From positions 124,001-188,000 of the forward strand of contig NZ_JAUQSZ010000008.1 of assembly GCF_030580995.1 (NCBI RefSeq): a stretch of 64,000 nt of DNA, written 5' to 3'. This document shows positions 27,868-37,474 of this stretch, one piece after another (within the stretch, counting starts at the first letter, position 1; every line of letters starts with the position of its first letter). Position numbers and translations under genes: made by a program. The notes below the pieces were generated by a model. That model was not told the DNA's origin and ran no database searches. It saw only the letters and a list, made by a program, of their open reading frames with translations. The DNA is from Sphingomonas immobilis (lineage in GTDB: Bacteria > Pseudomonadota > Alphaproteobacteria > Sphingomonadales > Sphingomonadaceae).

Positions 27868-29592
27868 ATGACGATCGGGCTTTCGAGGGTCGCGGGCAAG
27901 GCGGGGCTGCTGGGGCTGGCCGCGATGCTGCCCACGACCGCGGTCCACGCGCAGGTGCCGAGCCCCGGACAGGTCGTGCCGCCAACGCTGCAGCCCGCGC
28001 CGGATCGCCCGGCCGAGCGCCCGGCCGTCACCGCACCGGCACCCGCCCCAATCGATCTGCCGGCCAATGCCGCAGCGCTCAACGTGACGCTGGGTTCGGT
28101 ACGGGTCGAGGGTGGCCTGCCAGGCCTGACGGCGGAGACGAACGCGCTGACCACGCCGTTCGCCGGGCGGCGCGTGCCGGTGGCCGATGTCTATATGCTC
28201 GCCCGTCAGATCGAGGCGGCGTATGCGCGGCATGGCTATGTACTTGCGCGCGTGACGGTGCCGCCACAGCAGTTGCGCGACGGCGCGGACGTGCGGCTCG
28301 TCGTCGTGGACGGTTTCGTCGAAGCGATCGACGCCTCCGCCCTCCCCGCTTCCGTGCGCGCCCCCGTCGCGCGACGCGCGGGGCGGCTGGTCGGGCGGCG
28401 GGGATTGCGGATCGCCGAGATCGAGCGCGCGCTGCTGCTGGCGGGCGAGACGGCGGGCGTCACGCTCAGCAGTACGATCACGCCCGGCAAGCAGGACGGC
28501 GGCGCGACTTTGGTACTGAACGGTGCCCATGCGCCGGTGTCGGGGTCGCTCGCCTTCGACAACCGGCTGGGCGGCGAATATGGCCGCCGCGAACTGGTCG
28601 CGCAGCTATCGCTCAACGGCGTGCTGGGCCTGGGCGAGCGGATCTACGGCACGCTCATCTTCAACCCCGACGACGCGCCCTTCGGCAGCGGCAACCCGCG
28701 CAGCATCGCGGGCGGCGGCATCGTCCTGCCGGTCGGCGGAGCGGGCTGGCAGGTCAACCTCGAATATGTCGCGGCGCGGACGAACCCGATCCTCGGCGGG
28801 GCGGCCCCGGCGATCGGCGGGCGCTACGACCGCGCGGCGCTGAGCGTGGCATATCCCGCGATCCGCAATCGACGTGAACGGCTCGATTTCGGGTTCGGCG
28901 TGGACGCCATCACCGAGAGCAGCGAGGCCAAGGCGTTCGGCACCTTGCTGAGCAGGGACCGGCTGCGCACCGCCCACGTCGACGCAAGCTGGCGGCGGGC
29001 CTTGCCGGGCGGTGCTACGATGGGGGCGAGCGGGCAGCTCTCCGTCGGCATCGACGGGCTGGGCGCGCGCAGCCTCGCCGACGCGACGGCGAGCGGGGTG
29101 CCCCTGTCACGGCAGGGCGCGCGGCCCGATTTCGTCAAGCTCTCGGGCGGCGGCGATGTGCGCGTGCCGGTCGGCGCGACGTGGAGTCTGACCGGGACGC
29201 TGCGCTATCAGGCGTCGTTCTCCGGCGCGCTGCCGGGATCGCAGCAGTTCACGCAAGGGACGACCGACGCGGTCTCTACGCTGCCGACCGGCGCGCTGCC
29301 CGGCGACACTGGCGTTACGTTGCGCGGCGAACTCGCCGAGCGCTTCGATCTCGGACGGCTCACGCTCGCGCCTTACGTCTTTGCGGCCGGCGGCATCAGC
29401 CACCTCGCGCAGCCGACCGCGGTCGAACGGCGCGACACCAAGGCGGGCGCGGCAGGCGTCGGCGCGCGCGTGTTCGCCGGGCCGCTGCTGGCGCGCACGT
29501 CCCTCTACGCAGGCGCGGAATATGGCGGAGCCTTCGTCGCCGGGCGGCCCGACAGCGACCGCTTCACCATCGAAATAGGCCTGCGTTTCTAA
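27868..29592 (+). CDS. Two-partner secretion outer-membrane transporter (TpsB, ShlB/FhaC family)
   Basis: 574 residues. A signal peptide (cleavage near VHAQVP), a proline-rich linker, then POTRA-type segments (VRVEGGLPGLTA, QIEAAYARHGYVLARVTVPPQQ and DGADVRLVVVDGFVEAI) and a C-terminal barrel ending FTIEIGLRF. The protein exports and folds the exoprotein encoded 20 bases downstream. The ATG at 27868 follows GGGGGGTGG and starts the signal peptide directly; TTG/ATG codons at 27838-27841 would add a charged, unlikely extension. Confidence 0.88.
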   Translation: MTIGLSRVAGKAGLLGLAAMLPTTAVHAQVPSPGQVVPPTLQPAPDRPAERPAVTAPAPAPIDLPANAAALNVTLGSVRVEGGLPGLTAETNALTTPFAGRRVPVADVYMLARQIEAAYARHGYVLARVTVPPQQLRDGADVRLVVVDGFVEAIDASALPASVRAPVARRAGRLVGRRGLRIAEIERALLLAGETAGVTLSSTITPGKQDGGATLVLNGAHAPVSGSLAFDNRLGGEYGRRELVAQLSLNGVLGLGERIYGTLIFNPDDAPFGSGNPRSIAGGGIVLPVGGAGWQVNLEYVAARTNPILGGAAPAIGGRYDRAALSVAYPAIRNRRERLDFGFGVDAITESSEAKAFGTLLSRDRLRTAHVDASWRRALPGGATMGASGQLSVGIDGLGARSLADATASGVPLSRQGARPDFVKLSGGGDVRVPVGATWSLTGTLRYQASFSGALPGSQQFTQGTTDAVSTLPTGALPGDTGVTLRGELAERFDLGRLTLAPYVFAAGGISHLAQPTAVERRDTKAGAAGVGARVFAGPLLARTSLYAGAEYGGAFVAGRPDSDRFTIEIGLRF

Positions 29593-29611
29593 CCGGAAAA
29601 GACTGACGGAC

Positions 29612-32600
29612 ATGCTCAAGACTCCACGCCGGTTGCCGCTGCTCTCGGCCGCCAGCCTCGCCGCGCTCGCCATCGCCAACGCCGTGCCCGCCGCGGCGCA
29701 GTCGCTCCCCGAGGGCGGCATCGTCACCGCCGGCAGCGCGAGCATCGGCGCGCCGAACGCGGGGCAGATGACGATCACCCAGGCGAGCGACCGCGCCGTC
29801 ATTCAATGGTCCGATTTCAACGTCGGACAGGGCAGCAAGGTCGTCTTCGCGCAGCCGAATGCGGGCGCGGCGACGCTCAACCGCGTCACCTCGTCCGCCA
29901 CATCGACGATCGCGGGCGCGATCGAGGCGACGGGCGCGGTCTATCTTATCAACCCCAACGGCATCGCCATCACCAAGACAGGCAGTGTGAGCACGGGTGG
30001 CGGCTTCGTCGCCTCCAGCCTCGACATAGCCGATGGGGATTTCATGGGCGGGCGCAACCGTTTTGCCGCGCCGGGCAATGCCGCGGGATCGGTCAACAAC
30101 AGCGGCGCGATCTCCGGCAGCGGCTTCGTCGCGCTGCTCGGCGGACTGGTGTCGAACGACGGCGTGATCAGCGTGCCCATGGGCAAGATCGCGCTGGGGT
30201 CCGGCATGGCCGCGACCATCGACCTCGACGGCGATCAGTTGCTGCAGGTCTCGCTGCCCGCCGGAACGACCGACAGCAGCGGCCGCGCGCTGGTGACGGC
30301 GGACGGCACGATCACCGCGAGCGGCGGCCGCATCGCGATCAGCGCGGCGGTGGCGCGCGACGCCGTGCGGCAGGCGATCAACCTGCCCGGCCGGATCAAC
30401 GCCGACAGCGTTTCCGGCCACGACGGCGCGATATCCCTGACGGCGGCGGACGGTACGATCGCCAACGCCGGCAGCGCGACCAGCGCGGGCGGGACGATCG
30501 CGGTGGCGGGCGACGTCGTCAATCTGGGCGGGAAGATCGATGCGTCGGGCACAATTGGCGGCAGCGTGTCGCTGGCGTCGCGCGTGCTGCTGCAGAGCGG
30601 TGATATCGACGCGAGCGGCAGCGCCGGGCGCGGCGGCTCGGTCGATCTGGCGGTCAGCGGAGCGGTCATCCAGACCGCAGACAGCGCGGTGCGCGCGAAC
30701 GGGACGAGCGACGGCGGCGCAGTATCACTGGTCGCAGGTGGCTCGATCTTCTCGTCGGGACACGCCGAGGCCTCGGGCGAGACGGGATCGGGCGGCAGCA
30801 TCGTAGTGACCGCGCCACGCCTGGCGCTCGCCGGGGCATCGCTCACCGCATCGGGGGGGACCAACGGCGGCTTTGTCGGCATCGGCGGCGGCCCGCGCGC
30901 GCCGCAAGGGATCGCGGCGGCCGACAGCATCACGCTGGGGGGCGGCACCAGCATCACCGCGGATGGTGGCGCAACCGGCAGGGGCGGCACGATCACGCTG
31001 TGGAGCACGACCGAGACCAAGGTCGCGGCGGCGCTCTCGGCACGCGGCGGCACCGGCGGCTTCATCGACATTTCGGGCGCGGGCACGCTCGGCTATTCGG
31101 GCACCGCGACGGCCACGCTGCCTGGCGGCACGCCGGGAACGATCGTCCTCGATCCCAAGGTCATCATCATCCAGGACGCCCCGCCGCAGGGGCTGAGCTA
31201 TGACCTGCTCGATCCGATGCCGGCGGCGGGAAACAGCTTCGGCCAGGCCGCGGCGCAGATCTACAGCTACGTCGCCAACGGCACCGGCGATCTGATCGTG
31301 GTGCCGGACAGCACCGCGAGCGGGATCGCCAGCAATGCGGGCGCGGTCTATGTCTTCAACATCCGCACCGGCCAGTTGGTGAGCACGATCGCCGGCAGCC
31401 ACACCAATGACGGCGTCGGCAGCGACCTGAAATTCGGCAATTTCGAGCCGCGCGTCCTCGTCGGTTCGCCGGGGTGGAACGCCGGGCGCGGCGCGCTCAC
31501 GCTGTTCGACCTGACCGTCCCGACCACCGTGACGGTGGATGCGTCCAACAGCCTCGTCGGCGGCACGGCGGGTGACGGGGTCGGCTCGCAGATCGGCGTC
31601 CTCGCCAATTCGCCGTACAATTTCCTGTTCGGATCGCCGAACTGGACCAACCCGGCGACCGGCGCGGCCAATGCGGGCGCGCTAACGGTCTATTCAGGGA
31701 CCGGCCCGCTGACCGGAATCGTTTCCGCGACCAACAGTCTGGTGGGGTCGCACGCCAACGATTTCGTCGGCAACGGCGTTCGCGCTTTCGACGATTTCCT
31801 CGATTTCGGCTTCTTCGGTTACAAAACGAAGGACATAGGCAGCGGCGGGGCGTTCTTCGCGAACGGGAACTTCATCGTTCGCACGCCGAGCTGGAACGAG
31901 TCCGCCGGCGCGGTCACCTTTTTCGACAAGAATACGCCCACGGTGGGGACGCTGGACGCGACCAACAGCCTTGTCGGCGGACAGGCAGGCGATCAGGTCG
32001 GGTCGGTGGTGCCCGTCATCGCCGCCGACGACAGCTATTTCCTCGTCTTTTCCCCCAATTGGGCGAACGGCGCCGCGGCGAAGGCGGGCGCGGTCACGTG
32101 GATGGGATCGGCTGGCGGCACGTCGGGTATGGTCAGCGCCGCGAACAGCCTCGTCGGCAGCAGCGCCAACGACCAGGTCGGCAGCGACGGTGCCGTGCTG
32201 CTGAAGGGCAACGGCAACTACGTCGTCAAATCACGCTATTGGAACAACGGCGCGACCGGCGGCGCGCGTGCCGGTGCCGTCACCTTCGGATCGGGCGCGA
32301 CGGGCGTGCGGGGCGTGGTCAGCGCCGCGAACAGCCTGGTCGGCGGCAGCACCGACGATCAGGCGTTCAACGTGCTGGCGCTGGACAACGGCAATTACGT
32401 TGTCGGCACGCCCCGCTGGCGCAATGTCGCGACCAATGCCGACTTTGCCGGCGCAGTGACGTGGGGATCGGGCACGACCGGCGTGTCGGGCCCGATCGGC
32501 GCGGCCAACAGCGTTATCGGCACGCACGGCGGCGATTATGTCGGCGGTGTCGGTGCCTATTTCCTTACCGGCGACCCCACCAAGGCGCTGTTCTATCCGG

Positions 32601-35600
32601 TGTCGGTGTTCCAGCTGACCGGCAGTTCCAACTATATCATCGGCTCATCCGCCTGGAACGGGGCCGCCGGCGCAGTCACCTGGGTGAACGGCGCCACAGG
32701 CAAGATGGCGGACGGCCTTGGCGCGGGCGCGGTCGGTGCGGCCAACAGCCTGGTCGGCACCAACGTGGGCGACAATGTCGGCCGGCGCTATTTCTCCAAC
32801 TCGTTTGGCTATTCGCCCGGGTTTGTGACGCTGGCCGAGAATAACGAGACCGGACTGCGGCTGCTGGCCAACGGCAACTACCTGGTCGAATCCCCGAAAT
32901 GGTCGAGCTTTCGCGGCGCGATCACGATCGGCAACGGCGCAACCGGGACGGCCGGGGCGGTTGGCGCGGCGAACAGCCTGGTCGGTTCCACCGCCAACGA
33001 TCTGGTCGGTCAGGTCAATGATCGTACGACCACCTATGGTAAACCGGGCGTCTTCGTGTCCAAGGACGGGAACGACATCCTGATCTTCTCGCCCGAGTGG
33101 GACAACACCGCCAGCGGCGCGAGCAACGCGGGTGCGACCACTTATCTGAGCGGCATCACCGGCCGCTCCGTCACGGGTTTTGGCGCGGTCACCGCGGCGA
33201 ACAGCCTTGTCGGCACGCAGTCGAACGATCTCGTCGGGCTCGGCTCGGGCGTCACCCGCGCCAACGTTTCGAACCAGAATTATCAGCTGCTCGACAATGG
33301 CAAGCTGCTGCTGCTCAATCCCTATTGGGCAAACGGATCGGCGGCCAAGGCGGGCGCGGTGACGATGCTCGATCTCCGCAATCCCGGCGCGACCGTCGGC
33401 CCGATCACCGCGCTCAACAGCCTCGTCGGAACCAGCGCGAACGATCTCGTCGGCACCTGGGCTCCACGACCGATCGGCGCGGGCTACACCGGCACGACGA
33501 CGCTACCCGCCGCGCTCTATACCCTCGCATCGCCGAACTGGACCAACATCGCCGCGGGCGCGGCGAACGCCGGCGCGGTCACGATCTTCGATCCCGATCT
33601 GCCGTTGTTCGGGACGATTTCGACCGCGAACAGCCTGATCGGCACGCATGCGGGGGATCGGGTCGGCTTCGGCGCGGGCAGCTCGCTTTCCTATCAGTCC
33701 CAATTGCTGCGTCAGGATCCGACGGTCAGTTATCTGAACGACCCGACCTTCGCCAATTTCATCGTTCTCACCGCCAACTGGAACAGCGGACGCGGCGCCG
33801 TCACCACGGTCAAGGTGACCGGAAAGACGTGGACGACGATCGACGGCAATCGCGAGATCGGGATCGGCAACAGCCTGATCGGGACGACGCCCGATGTCGG
33901 CGGCAGCGGCGGCGATCATATCGGGTCGAACTACGCCTCGACCGCCTATCGCGGCACGTTCTTCATCCTCGCGCCGAGCTGGAACGGCAATCGCGGTGCC
34001 GTCGTACAGGCCGATGTGGAAACCGGCATCACCGGCCAGATTTCGGCAGCAAACGCGCTTGTCGGGACGCAGGCGGGCGACAGGGTCGGCAGCGGCGGCA
34101 TCACTTCGAATTACAATTACGACACGGGCCATCCCGAGAATACGGCCTTCGCCATTTCCAGTCCGAATTGGTCGAACGGCGGCACCGCCAATGTCGGCGC
34201 AGTCACGGTCGTGAAAATGGGCGCGCCGACGATCGGCGCAGTCAGCACCGCCAACAGCCTGTACGGCGCGAGCGCGAACGACCAGATCGGTAGCGGCGGC
34301 ACTACTCAGTCGGCCGAAATCTTCCTCGTCCAGAGCCCGAACTTCCAGCAGAACGGCAAGAAGGTCGGTGCCTTCACGCCGATCAACGCCGTGACCGGCG
34401 CGCCGCTCGACCTGCGCAATATGATCAGCAGCGGCAACAGCGTGTTCGGCGCGGACGGTGTGACGACGCGCATGACCGGCATCTTCTTCGAGGGCGGCAC
34501 GACTGCCGACCCGGTCGCGAAAAATTCACTGTTCGCGATCAATGGCAAGGGCGTGCTGACGGTCGGCTTCACCCAGGCCCCGCAGGTGCAGACATTGCCC
34601 TTCTCGCTCGCCAACAATGCGACGATCTACCTGCCGCCGGGCGTCATCGCGGGCCTGCTGCGCGACGGCAGCAACGTGCTGTTGCAGGCGAACACCGACA
34701 TTTTCGTCAACTCGAAGATCGAGACGCCCGCAGCCGCTGGCGCACCCGGATCGCTCACGCTCGGCGCGGGGCGAAGCATCCTCGTCAATGCCGACATCAT
34801 CAACAAGGGCGGCAACATCAGCCTCGTCGCCAACGACACCGCCGCGAACGGCGTGGTCGATGCGCAGCGCGACGCGGGCGCGGCCGTCATCCAGATGGCG
34901 GCGGGGACGACGATCGACGCGGGCACCGCCAACGTCTCGCTCGAGATACGCGATGGAGCGGGGCGAGCGAATGTCGATGGCGGGGCGATCACGCTGCAGA
35001 CGGTCAACGCGGGCAAGATTTCCGTCGTCAACGCCGGCACGAAGGGCAGCGACGCCGGTTCGATCGTCCTCGATACGGGTGCGAAGCTGACCGCGAGCGG
35101 GACGGGCGACGCGATCGTGCTGGCGGGCACGAAATTCACCAACCGCGCGGGTAGCGGCGCGCTGACGCTGAGCGGGTCCGGCGGCCGCTTCCTGGTCTAT
35201 AGCGGCGACTGGGATCAGGACCAGCGCGGTGGCCTCGGCGGCGGCAACCTCTACAACCGGCGCTATGCGACGAACGCGCCCGCGACGATCACCTTCGGCG
35301 GCAACCAGTTCGTCTATGCGCGCCAGCCGCTGCTGACCGTCACGGCGCAAAGCGAGACGCGGGTCTATGGCGATGCCAATCCCGTCTTCACGGGATCGAT
35401 CACCGGCCTCGTCAATGGCGACCTCGCGTCGAGCTATGCGGGGAACGCAACCTATTCGAGCGTGGGCCAGGCGGCGAATGCCGGGCAGCACGCGATCACG
35501 ACGGGGCTCGGCACGCTCGCCTCGGCGATCGGTTACGGATTCGCGCTGGTCGATGCCCGGCTGACGATCGCCCCCGCAACACTGACCTACACCGCGACCC

Positions 35601-36118
35601 CGGCGAGCCGCGGGGCGGGCGATCCCAACCCGATCTTCTCGGGCGGGCTGAGCGGTTTCAAGCTCTCCGACACGCAAGGCTCGGCGACGACGGGGACGTT
35701 GGCCTTCACCTCGCCAGCGACGACGGCGAGCGCGGTCGGCAACTATGCGATCAACGGATCGGGCCTGAGCGCGAACAACGGCAATTATCTGTTCGCGCAG
35801 GCGGCCGCCAATGCGACCGCGCTGACGGTGACGGCGGCGGTAACGCCTACGCCCACTCCTACTCCTACTCCTACTCCCACTCCCACTCCCACTCCCACTC
35901 CGACACCTACGCCGACAGTCGCTGCGATCGATTCGGTGCGGCTGACGTTGGCGAACGACGATCGGGATGGGTCGGCCGAGACCGATCCGGTCCTCGAGGC
36001 CCCAAGGCTCGCCGTGGAGCGGTCTGCCGAAGATGCCGCGGCGGCGCTCTGCATCGTGTCAGCCGATCCCGCGCTGACGGGGTGCGTGACGCCACCCGGC
36101 GCGTCAGGCGGGCCGTAA
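29612..36118 (+). CDS. Two-partner secreted exoprotein (TpsA, filamentous-haemagglutinin family) with propeller-like repeats
   Basis: 2168 residues. Signal peptide (to about AAAQS, residue 30), then the haemagglutination-activity TPS domain with the diagnostic N114-P-N-G-I118, and beta-helix-like repeats to about residue 520. Residues about 590-1570 hold 14-15 units with the core NSLVGxxAxDxVG and a downstream SPxWxN...AGAVT block. Two MBG-type domains (RVYGDANPVFTGSI and SRGAGDPNPIFSGGL) lie at about 1908-2070, then a (Thr-Pro) tract at 2078-2102 and an acidic C-terminus with two cysteines. It is secreted through the preceding TpsB. Probably an adhesin or surface fibre; ligand unknown. The end overlaps the convergent PepSY gene by 15 bases. 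Confidence 0.88.
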   Translation: MLKTPRRLPLLSAASLAALAIANAVPAAAQSLPEGGIVTAGSASIGAPNAGQMTITQASDRAVIQWSDFNVGQGSKVVFAQPNAGAATLNRVTSSATSTIAGAIEATGAVYLINPNGIAITKTGSVSTGGGFVASSLDIADGDFMGGRNRFAAPGNAAGSVNNSGAISGSGFVALLGGLVSNDGVISVPMGKIALGSGMAATIDLDGDQLLQVSLPAGTTDSSGRALVTADGTITASGGRIAISAAVARDAVRQAINLPGRINADSVSGHDGAISLTAADGTIANAGSATSAGGTIAVAGDVVNLGGKIDASGTIGGSVSLASRVLLQSGDIDASGSAGRGGSVDLAVSGAVIQTADSAVRANGTSDGGAVSLVAGGSIFSSGHAEASGETGSGGSIVVTAPRLALAGASLTASGGTNGGFVGIGGGPRAPQGIAAADSITLGGGTSITADGGATGRGGTITLWSTTETKVAAALSARGGTGGFIDISGAGTLGYSGTATATLPGGTPGTIVLDPKVIIIQDAPPQGLSYDLLDPMPAAGNSFGQAAAQIYSYVANGTGDLIVVPDSTASGIASNAGAVYVFNIRTGQLVSTIAGSHTNDGVGSDLKFGNFEPRVLVGSPGWNAGRGALTLFDLTVPTTVTVDASNSLVGGTAGDGVGSQIGVLANSPYNFLFGSPNWTNPATGAANAGALTVYSGTGPLTGIVSATNSLVGSHANDFVGNGVRAFDDFLDFGFFGYKTKDIGSGGAFFANGNFIVRTPSWNESAGAVTFFDKNTPTVGTLDATNSLVGGQAGDQVGSVVPVIAADDSYFLVFSPNWANGAAAKAGAVTWMGSAGGTSGMVSAANSLVGSSANDQVGSDGAVLLKGNGNYVVKSRYWNNGATGGARAGAVTFGSGATGVRGVVSAANSLVGGSTDDQAFNVLALDNGNYVVGTPRWRNVATNADFAGAVTWGSGTTGVSGPIGAANSVIGTHGGDYVGGVGAYFLTGDPTKALFYPVSVFQLTGSSNYIIGSSAWNGAAGAVTWVNGATGKMADGLGAGAVGAANSLVGTNVGDNVGRRYFSNSFGYSPGFVTLAENNETGLRLLANGNYLVESPKWSSFRGAITIGNGATGTAGAVGAANSLVGSTANDLVGQVNDRTTTYGKPGVFVSKDGNDILIFSPEWDNTASGASNAGATTYLSGITGRSVTGFGAVTAANSLVGTQSNDLVGLGSGVTRANVSNQNYQLLDNGKLLLLNPYWANGSAAKAGAVTMLDLRNPGATVGPITALNSLVGTSANDLVGTWAPRPIGAGYTGTTTLPAALYTLASPNWTNIAAGAANAGAVTIFDPDLPLFGTISTANSLIGTHAGDRVGFGAGSSLSYQSQLLRQDPTVSYLNDPTFANFIVLTANWNSGRGAVTTVKVTGKTWTTIDGNREIGIGNSLIGTTPDVGGSGGDHIGSNYASTAYRGTFFILAPSWNGNRGAVVQADVETGITGQISAANALVGTQAGDRVGSGGITSNYNYDTGHPENTAFAISSPNWSNGGTANVGAVTVVKMGAPTIGAVSTANSLYGASANDQIGSGGTTQSAEIFLVQSPNFQQNGKKVGAFTPINAVTGAPLDLRNMISSGNSVFGADGVTTRMTGIFFEGGTTADPVAKNSLFAINGKGVLTVGFTQAPQVQTLPFSLANNATIYLPPGVIAGLLRDGSNVLLQANTDIFVNSKIETPAAAGAPGSLTLGAGRSILVNADIINKGGNISLVANDTAANGVVDAQRDAGAAVIQMAAGTTIDAGTANVSLEIRDGAGRANVDGGAITLQTVNAGKISVVNAGTKGSDAGSIVLDTGAKLTASGTGDAIVLAGTKFTNRAGSGALTLSGSGGRFLVYSGDWDQDQRGGLGGGNLYNRRYATNAPATITFGGNQFVYARQPLLTVTAQSETRVYGDANPVFTGSITGLVNGDLASSYAGNATYSSVGQAANAGQHAITTGLGTLASAIGYGFALVDARLTIAPATLTYTATPASRGAGDPNPIFSGGLSGFKLSDTQGSATTGTLAFTSPATTASAVGNYAINGSGLSANNGNYLFAQAAANATALTVTAAVTPTPTPTPTPTPTPTPTPTPTPTPTVAAIDSVRLTLANDDRDGSAETDPVLEAPRLAVERSAEDAAAALCIVSADPALTGCVTPPGASGGP
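31390..34310 (+). repeat. Tandem NSLVG repeat array inside tpsA
   Basis: About 14 imperfect repeats of roughly 55-90 codons, each with NS(L/V)(V/I)G followed by a short (A/G)xD and VG, then a hydrophobic NGNYVV-like strand, SPxWxNG and AGAVT. The last copies degrade to NSVFGADG. Variation between copies is at protein level, so it is an old expansion and not a recent DNA tandem repeat. Confidence 0.8.
35843..35917 (+). repeat. Thr-Pro codon microrepeat in tpsA
   Basis: 25 alternating Thr and Pro codons, with long runs of the hexamers ACTCCT and ACTCCC. Encodes a stiff spacer before the C-terminal tail. The near-identical hexamers make it prone to copy-number change in steps of two residues without frameshift. 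Confidence 0.85.
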
Positions 36119-37474
36119 GCCCAGCCAGACGCGCGCGATCGGCATCCGCCGCAACACCAACCGCTCGGTAAGCAGCACCGCGATCATCGCAACGCCAAGC
36201 AAGGGCAGGAACAGACCGAGCGCTATCAGCACTGCGAAGAAGCCGATCGCGACCGGCGCGCGCACCCGCGCGATCGGCGCGCCGAGCTTGCCATCCGGCC
36301 GCCTCCGCCACCACATCACCACGCTGCTGACCGAAAGCAGGATCAAGCCGAGCGCGGTCACGAGGTTGAGAAGCTGGTTGAGCCAGCCGAACAACTGCCC
36401 TTCATGCACCGCCACGCCGTAGCCGACGATACGATCGACCAGCCGCCGCTGGGCGAAGTCCTTGCGCGAGAGGATGCGCCCGGTCGCACCGTCGAGCGCC
36501 AGGTCGGTGCGTTGCGGGCGGTCGGCGGCGTCGGACTTGGCGGTCCATGGCTGGCCCATGCCGGTCGGCGGCGCGATCAGCACGGGGGCCGCGAGCGCGA
36601 GCGGGCGGACCGTCGCCACCAGCCGGTCGAGCGGCGCGTAGGAGCCCATTGGATGCGCCATCGCCATGCCGTCATGCTCGGCATGTTCGCCCATCATCAT
36701 GCGCGTACCGGCGTCGGCGGCGGCGCGCGCCTTCAGTTCCTCGGCGTGGCTGGTGCTCCAGTCCTGCTTGACCGGATGGCCCTCCACGACGCCGCGCACA
36801 CTCGCGAGATAGCCGCCCCAGCTCTTCGCCCACGGCAGGCCCGAGAGAAGCAGGAACAGCGCCATCGCCGACACCCAGAAGCCGGTGACGCCGTGCAGAT
36901 CGCGCCAGAAGCGCCGCCCGCCGCTGCGCAGGCGCGGATAGACGACGCCCGCCATGCCACCGCCGCGGGGCCACCAGAGGAACAGCCCCGACAGGATCAT
37001 CACGATCGTCCAGGAGGCGGCGAGTTCGACCGTGTACGAGCCGATCGTCCCCGCGAGCAGTTCGCCGTGCAGGCGAAAGACGACGCGCATCAGCCGGTCA
37101 TCCTCGTTGACGGTCTTGAGCACCCGCAGCGTCTGCGGATCGAGATACACCCGCGTCTCGACCCCGCCCTTGCCGACGATCACCTGCGCCGCGTCGTTCG
37201 GCGCCTCCGGCAATTCGTAGCGGTGGAGGACCGAGCCCGGCACCGCTTTCACCGCCGCCGCTGCCTGTGCGGAGGGCGACGCCACCGGGCCGGTCAGCGG
37301 CAGCGCCATATACGGCCGGTCGATCCATGCCTCGACCTGCGGGCGGAACAGGTAGATCGCGCCGGTGAGCGACAGCCACAGCACGAAGGGCACGCAGAAC
37401 AGCCCCGCGTAGAAATGCCAGCGCCAGACGCTCGCATAATCGGGCCAGCGGCGCGCGGTTTCGGGAACGCTCAT
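36104..37474 (-). CDS. PepSY-associated transmembrane protein (iron/copper-regulated type)
   Basis: 456 residues with PepSY_TM features: an N-terminal helix (WHFYAGLFCVPFVLWLSLTG), PepSY-type periplasmic segments and three further helices, the last near residues 415-440. A Met/His-rich stretch at about residues 257-277 (MMMGEHAEHDGMAMAHPM) looks like a soft-metal binding loop. Such proteins sit next to TonB receptors for siderophores or copper and are thought to reduce or release metal at the inner membrane. It overlaps the receptor stop codon by one base (ATGA) and is the last gene of a three-gene operon. Confidence 0.83.
   Translation of the reverse strand: MSVPETARRWPDYASVWRWHFYAGLFCVPFVLWLSLTGAIYLFRPQVEAWIDRPYMALPLTGPVASPSAQAAAAVKAVPGSVLHRYELPEAPNDAAQVIVGKGGVETRVYLDPQTLRVLKTVNEDDRLMRVVFRLHGELLAGTIGSYTVELAASWTIVMILSGLFLWWPRGGGMAGVVYPRLRSGGRRFWRDLHGVTGFWVSAMALFLLLSGLPWAKSWGGYLASVRGVVEGHPVKQDWSTSHAEELKARAAADAGTRMMMGEHAEHDGMAMAHPMGSYAPLDRLVATVRPLALAAPVLIAPPTGMGQPWTAKSDAADRPQRTDLALDGATGRILSRKDFAQRRLVDRIVGYGVAVHEGQLFGWLNQLLNLVTALGLILLSVSSVVMWWRRRPDGKLGAPIARVRAPVAIGFFAVLIALGLFLPLLGVAMIAVLLTERLVLRRMPIARVWLGLRPA

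Noticed and set aside
31390..34310. Repeats inside tpsA considered as a CRISPR array
   Set aside because: Repeats are imperfect, protein-level and 55-90 codons long, with no short identical direct repeats or adjacent cas genes.
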